64,000 nt of DNA from Spongisporangium articulatum (GTDB lineage Bacteria; Actinomycetota; Actinomycetes; Actinomycetales; Kineosporiaceae), in NCBI RefSeq assembly GCF_044465595.1, contig NZ_JBITLV010000004.1, positions 310,001 to 374,000 of the forward strand, written 5' to 3'. Made by a program: the position numbers and the translations under genes. Positions within the stretch are counted from its first letter, which is position 1, and each line of letters opens with the position of its first letter. The notes under the pieces were generated by a model, which did not search any database, was not told where the DNA came from, and worked only from the letters and a program-made list of their open reading frames with translations. Shown in pieces: positions 60,761 to 64,000 of this stretch.

Positions 60761-60836
60761 CGCGGTATGCCCCGCTTGTGGGTGTGATTTCGGTCCGTCG
60801 CCGTCGAAATCGCCCCCACAAGAAGGGCACACCGCG
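60761..60836. repeat. Palindrome b of unit 2, upstream of the DUF559 gene
   Basis: The arms 60761-60792 and 60805-60836 match at about 27 of 32 positions, sharing CTTGTGGG and GATTTCG; the loop is 12 nt. It carries the same GCCCCGCTTGTGGG...GATTTCGG core as the palindrome at 59701. It ends two bases before the reading frame of a gene remnant at 60839. Confidence 0.9.
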
Positions 60837-60838
60837 AA

Positions 60839-60946
60839 TACTCGGGCCTCACGGTCGCCGGCTACCTGGCGGTGGTCATGGTGGTCCTGCTCTTCGGTCA
60901 GGCCGGTCGACCGTGGGCCGCCCAGCCCGAGGCGCAGCCGGCCTGA
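60839..60946 (+). pseudogene. 3' remnant of a small membrane protein gene
   Basis: An open frame with strongly coding GC3 (over 90 percent) encodes YSGLTVAGYLAVVMVVLLFG (one membrane helix), then QAGRPWAAQPEAQPA and TGA. No start codon exists between the palindrome and the helix except a GTG within it. The frame begins where the palindrome stops, so the gene seems to have lost its 5' part. It could instead be a 20-residue peptide starting at the internal GTG or ATG. Confidence 0.45.
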
Positions 60947-60956
60947 CTGATAGGCT

Positions 60957-61080
60957 CCCCTCGCCGCGACTGGCGTTGAGGTGGGTTGACCACCGGGAAG
61001 CGGTGAGAGTCGTCGTCCTCGAGGTCGTTCGCCTGGGCCCGGGGCACTGGAGAGCACCGTCCGACGACCAGGCCCAGGAG
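60957..61080 (+). ncRNA. ZTP riboswitch (pfl motif) with translational switch, upstream of glyA
   Basis: The conserved core is readable: CGCGACTGGCG (60964-60974), the GGTGGG...CCACCGGGAAGC hairpin (60980-61001) and the distal pseudoknot half CGCCTGGGCC (61030-61039). This is the pfl/ZTP pattern, which normally controls glyA, folD and purH. CCTGGGCC (61032-61039) is exactly complementary to GGCCCAGG (61071-61078), which overlaps the GGAG ribosome binding site of glyA. With ZTP bound the first segment is held in the aptamer, so translation would be on. Confidence 0.88.
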
Positions 61081-61086
61081 CCCGCC

Positions 61087-62379
61087 ATGACTGCACCCAC
61101 TCAAGCGCAGAGCGTCACCAACGCCCCGATCGAGCAGGCCGACCCCGAACTCGCCGCCGTCCTGGCGCAGGAGCTCGGTCGCCAGCGGAACACGCTGGAG
61201 ATGATCGCCAGCGAGAACTTCGCCCCCCGCGCGGTCCTCGAGGCCCAGGGCAGTGTGCTCACCAACAAGTACGCCGAGGGCTACCCGGGCAAGCGGTACT
61301 ACGGCGGTTGCGAGTACGTCGACATCGCCGAGGACCTGGCCCGCGACCGCGTGAAGGCCCTGTTCGGCGCCGCCTACGCGAACGTCCAGCCGCACTCCGG
61401 CGCCCAGGCCAACGCCGCCGCGATGCACGCGCTGATCCGCCAGGGCGACACGATCCTCGGCCTGGAACTGGCCCACGGCGGCCACCTCACCCACGGCATG
61501 AAGATCAACTTCAGTGGCCGGCTCTACGAGGTCGCCTCCTACGGCGTGGACCCGCAGACGTTCCGCGTCGACATGGACGTCGTGCGCGAGAAGGCGCTGG
61601 AGCACCGGCCGAAGCTGATCATCGCCGGCTGGTCGGCCTACCCGCGGCACCTCGACTTCGCGGCCTTCCGCAGCATCGCCGACGAGGTCGGCGCCTACCT
61701 GATGGTCGACATGGCGCACTTCGCGGGCCTGGTCGCCGCGGGCCTGCACCCCAGCCCGGTGCCGTACGCCGACGTCACCACCTCCACGACGCACAAGACG
61801 CTGGCCGGCCCGCGCGGCGGCATCATCCTGTCCCGCGACGAGGAGAACGCCAAGAAGTTCCAGAGCGCCGTCTTCCCGGGCCAGCAGGGTGGTCCGCTGA
61901 TGCACGTGATCGCCGCCAAGGCGGCCGCGTTCAAGATTGCGAGCAGCGACGAGTTCAAGGACCGGCAGGAGCGCACCCTGCGGGGCGCGAAGATCCTGGC
62001 CGAGCGCCTCACCGGTTCCGACGCCCAGGCGGCCGGCGTGGACGTGCTCACCGGCGGCACCGACGTCCACCTCGTCCTGGTCGACCTGCGCGACAGCCAG
62101 CTCGACGGCCAGCAGGCCGAGGACCGCCTCCACGAGGTCGGCATCACCGTGAACCGCAACGCCGTCCCGTTCGACCCGCGCCCGCCGATGGTCACCTCCG
62201 GCCTGCGGATCGGCACCCCGGCGCTGGCCACCCGCGGCTTCGGCGACGAGCAGTTCACCGAGGTCGCCGACATCATCGCCGGTGCCCTGCAGCCGACCTG
62301 CGACATCGCCGCGCTGCGCGCGCGGGTCGAGAAGCTCGCCGCCGACTTCCCGCTGTACCAGGGCCTCGAGTCGTGGTGA
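61087..62379 (+). CDS. glyA: Serine hydroxymethyltransferase
   Basis: 430 residues from the ATG at 61087. The family blocks are LEMIASENFAPRAVLEAQGSVLTNKYAEGYPGKRYYGGCEYVD, PHSGAQANAAAMHALI and VDMAHFAGLVAAGLHP, with PLP-binding Lys237 in TTSTTHKTLAGPRGG. It interconverts serine and glycine with THF, supplying 5,10-methylene-THF. The gene is under a ZTP riboswitch and is co-translated with folD (GTGA overlap). Confidence 0.98.
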   Translation: MTAPTQAQSVTNAPIEQADPELAAVLAQELGRQRNTLEMIASENFAPRAVLEAQGSVLTNKYAEGYPGKRYYGGCEYVDIAEDLARDRVKALFGAAYANVQPHSGAQANAAAMHALIRQGDTILGLELAHGGHLTHGMKINFSGRLYEVASYGVDPQTFRVDMDVVREKALEHRPKLIIAGWSAYPRHLDFAAFRSIADEVGAYLMVDMAHFAGLVAAGLHPSPVPYADVTTSTTHKTLAGPRGGIILSRDEENAKKFQSAVFPGQQGGPLMHVIAAKAAAFKIASSDEFKDRQERTLRGAKILAERLTGSDAQAAGVDVLTGGTDVHLVLVDLRDSQLDGQQAEDRLHEVGITVNRNAVPFDPRPPMVTSGLRIGTPALATRGFGDEQFTEVADIIAGALQPTCDIAALRARVEKLAADFPLYQGLESW

Positions 62380-63269
62380 CCGCGACCGATCGGACGACGT
62401 CCGCGCGGGTTCTCGACGGCAAGGCGGCCCTGGCCGCCATCAAGGGTGAGCTGAAGGAGCGCGTGGCCGCGCTCGCGGCGCGGGGCGTCGTGCCCGGGCT
62501 CGGCACCGTGCTGGTCGGTGAGGACCCCGGCAGCGCGACGTATGTCGCGATGAAGCACCGTGACTGCGCGGAGATCGGGATCACCTCGATCCGGGCGGAC
62601 CTGCCCGCCACGGCGACGCAGGCCGACGTCGAGAACGCCGTGCGCGAGCTCAACGACGACCCGGCCTGCACCGGTTACATCGTCCAGCTGCCGCTGCCCA
62701 AGGGCATCGATACCGACGCCGTCCTGGAGCTGATCGACCCCGCCAAGGACGCCGACGGCCTGCACCCGACCAACCTGGGTCGGCTCGTGCTGAACGTCAA
62801 CGCGCCACTGAGCTCACCGCTGCCCTGCACCCCGCACGGCATCGTGGAACTCCTTCGCCGCAACGGCATCGACCTGAACGGCGCCGAGATCGCGGTGCTC
62901 GGGCGGGGGGTCACGGTCGGCCGGCCGCTCGGCCTGCTGCTCACCCGGCGCGAGATCAACGCCACGGTCACGTTGTGCCACACCGGGACCCGCGACGTCG
63001 CCGCGCATCTGCGCCGGGCGGACGTGGTCGTCGCGGCGGCGGGCGTGGCGGGCATCGTCACGGCCGACATGGTCAAGCCGGGCGCCGTCGTCCTCGATGT
63101 CGGCGTCAGCCGCGTGGTCGGGGACGACGGGAAGTCGCGCCTGGCCGGCGATGTGGCTCCCGACGTCCGGCAGGTCGCGGGCTGGGTCGCACCCAACCCC
63201 GGCGGGGTGGGCCCGATGACCCGGGCCATGCTGCTGACCAACGTCGTGGACGCCGCCGAACGCCTCTGA
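62376..63269 (+). CDS. folD: Methylenetetrahydrofolate dehydrogenase / cyclohydrolase
   Basis: 297 residues from the GTG at 62376, overlapping the glyA stop. Catalytic Tyr and Lys lie in GSATYVAMKHRDCAEIGI. The blocks GYIVQLPLPKGID, KDADGLHPTNLGRL, PCTPHGIVELL, AVLGRGVTVGRPLGLLLTRR (NADP binding) and APNPGGVGPMTRAMLL are all present. It converts the methylene-THF made by GlyA into 10-formyl-THF, the C1 donor of PurN and PurH. Confidence 0.98.
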   Translation: MTATDRTTSARVLDGKAALAAIKGELKERVAALAARGVVPGLGTVLVGEDPGSATYVAMKHRDCAEIGITSIRADLPATATQADVENAVRELNDDPACTGYIVQLPLPKGIDTDAVLELIDPAKDADGLHPTNLGRLVLNVNAPLSSPLPCTPHGIVELLRRNGIDLNGAEIAVLGRGVTVGRPLGLLLTRREINATVTLCHTGTRDVAAHLRRADVVVAAAGVAGIVTADMVKPGAVVLDVGVSRVVGDDGKSRLAGDVAPDVRQVAGWVAPNPGGVGPMTRAMLLTNVVDAAERL

Positions 63270-63276
63270 CCTACCC

Positions 63277-63326
63277 CGGTTACGCGCTGGTACGCGCGAC
63301 ATCCCGTGCGTACTGGCGCGTAACCG
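63277..63326. terminator. 50-bp palindrome between folD and the M20 gene
   Basis: The arms CGGTTACGCGC (63277-63287) and GCGCGTAACCG (63316-63326) are exact. A further GTACGCGCG/CGTGCGTAC stem lies inside with matching 2-bp internal loops, leaving a 6-nt loop. It sits between convergent genes, 7 bp past folD, so it probably acts as a bidirectional terminator. No T-run follows. Confidence 0.75.
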
Positions 63327-63332
63327 CAGCGG

Positions 63333-64000
63333 TCAGGTGAGCTGGCTCAGGGCCAGTTCGGCGTAGAGGGCGGCGCCGTCGGGCAGCACCCGGTCGTCGA
63401 ACGCGGCGTGCGGCGAGTGGTTGCTCGGCGCGGTCAGAGGGTCGTTGTCGTCGACGCAGGCACCGAGCAGCAGCATCGCGCCCGGCACCCGGTCGATCAC
63501 GCGCGAGAAGTCCTCGGTACCGGTGATCGGCCGGGACATCACGTCGGTCCGGTCGGCACCGAACAGCGAGTTCGCCACCTCCAGGCCCATTTCCGTCGCG
63601 GCGGAGTCGTTCATGGTGACCGGGTACTCCTCGACGTACTCGACGTCGGCGACCAGCCCGTGCGCCTCGGCGACCCCGTGGCACACCTGGATCAGCAGGT
63701 CCTTCACGCGCCGCCGCACCGACCGGTCGAACGTGCGCACGGTCGCCTCGAAACTCGCCGTCTCGGGGATGATGTTGCGCCGCGACCCCGCGTGCAGCGA
63801 ACCCACCGTCACGACGACCGCGTCGAAGGCGTCGACCCCGCGGTTCACGGCGGTCTGCAGGGCCAGCACCATCTCGCACGTGGCCGGCACCGGGTCGCGG
63901 GTCAGGTGCGGCGTCGATCCGTGCCCGCCGGCGCCGTGCACGGTCACGAACATCCCGTCGCTGGCGGCCATGATCGGCCCGGGCCGGGTGCTGACGTGCG
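63333..64000 (-). CDS. M20 family amidohydrolase/peptidase, 5' part outside the window
   Basis: The last 222 or so codons; the frame runs off the window at 64000, and an internal ATG at 63971 (MAASDGMFVTVHGAGGHGSTPHLTRDP) is not the true start. GAGGHGSTPHLTRDPV and LHAGSRRNIIPETASFEATVRTF are the dimerisation domain of hippurate/aminoacylase-type M20D enzymes. RPITGTEDFSRV contains the metal-binding Glu and NHSPHAAFDD the distal His. It probably hydrolyses an N-acyl amino acid or an amidated conjugate. Confidence 0.9.
   Translation of the reverse strand, partial: HVSTRPGPIMAASDGMFVTVHGAGGHGSTPHLTRDPVPATCEMVLALQTAVNRGVDAFDAVVVTVGSLHAGSRRNIIPETASFEATVRTFDRSVRRRVKDLLIQVCHGVAEAHGLVADVEYVEEYPVTMNDSAATEMGLEVANSLFGADRTDVMSRPITGTEDFSRVIDRVPGAMLLLGACVDDNDPLTAPSNHSPHAAFDDRVLPDGAALYAELALSQLT

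Overview
The window is chromosomal DNA of a very high-GC actinobacterium. Codon third positions are almost all G or C, GTG starts are common, and adjacent genes often share 4-bp GTGA or ATGA stop/start overlaps. Actinobacteria-specific families are present (DUF3817, DUF6350, DUF3017), and the order sucC-sucD-DUF6350-purN-purH-DUF3017 together with guaA, a PspC two-component locus, pcrA, folD, mdh and icd is the conserved arrangement seen in relatives such as Streptomyces. I cannot place it below phylum from sequence alone. I found no tRNA, rRNA, CRISPR array or recognisable IS transposase.

Layout. 0.2-3.9 kb: heme-dependent demethylase family (DUF3445), SURF1, DUF3817 and guaA. 4.4-9.4 kb: uronate-dehydrogenase-like SDR, acyltransferase-SGNH protein, nitrilase, DUF2000 and AraC regulator. 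9.4-16.7 kb: an RHS polymorphic toxin of 2138 residues with a Hint self-cleavage module and a nuclease-like tip, a downstream pentapeptide-like immunity candidate and an upstream CRP-like site. 16.7-22.3 kb: nucleotidyltransferase, two Nudix genes, an orphan DNA methyltransferase carrying an in-frame palindrome, and a glycerophosphodiesterase. 22.3-26.3 kb: PspC/LiaF-like envelope stress locus with histidine kinase and response regulator. 26.3-31.0 kb: AbiEi/DUF559 gene between palindromes, monooxygenase-like protein, secreted protein and two membrane-anchored propeller paralogues. 31-37 kb: pcrA, MFS and EamA exporters, LysR regulator. 37-43 kb: PP2C phosphatase and FHA protein, ferric-reductase-like protein, a palindrome-bearing hypothetical and a lipase. 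43.8-63.3 kb: TCA genes (sucCD, icd, mdh), purine and one-carbon genes (purN, purH, purU, glyA, folD), agmatinase, a second FHA protein and a GH26-like hydrolase. The window ends inside an M20 amidohydrolase.

How genes work together. SucCD, Icd and Mdh are TCA enzymes. GlyA and FolD make and interconvert C1-folates, PurU releases formate from 10-formyl-THF, and PurN and PurH spend 10-formyl-THF on purines. A ZTP riboswitch before glyA senses ZTP, the triphosphate of the PurH substrate ZMP, and links these genes. Nine genes show a TANNNT hexamer 6-7 nt before the start codon, suggesting leaderless mRNAs.

The most unusual signal is a set of palindromes. Two AbiEi-HTH/DUF559 (Vsr-like) genes, both 320 codons, are each bracketed by a pair of palindromes similar within the pair and different between the pairs; the genes end inside one palindrome. 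One unit abuts what looks like a beheaded small gene. Two further palindromes, 78 and 105 bp long (26 and 35 codons), lie in frame inside protein genes. They resemble a REP/RAYT-like arrangement, but with a Vsr-type nuclease; this is a hypothesis.
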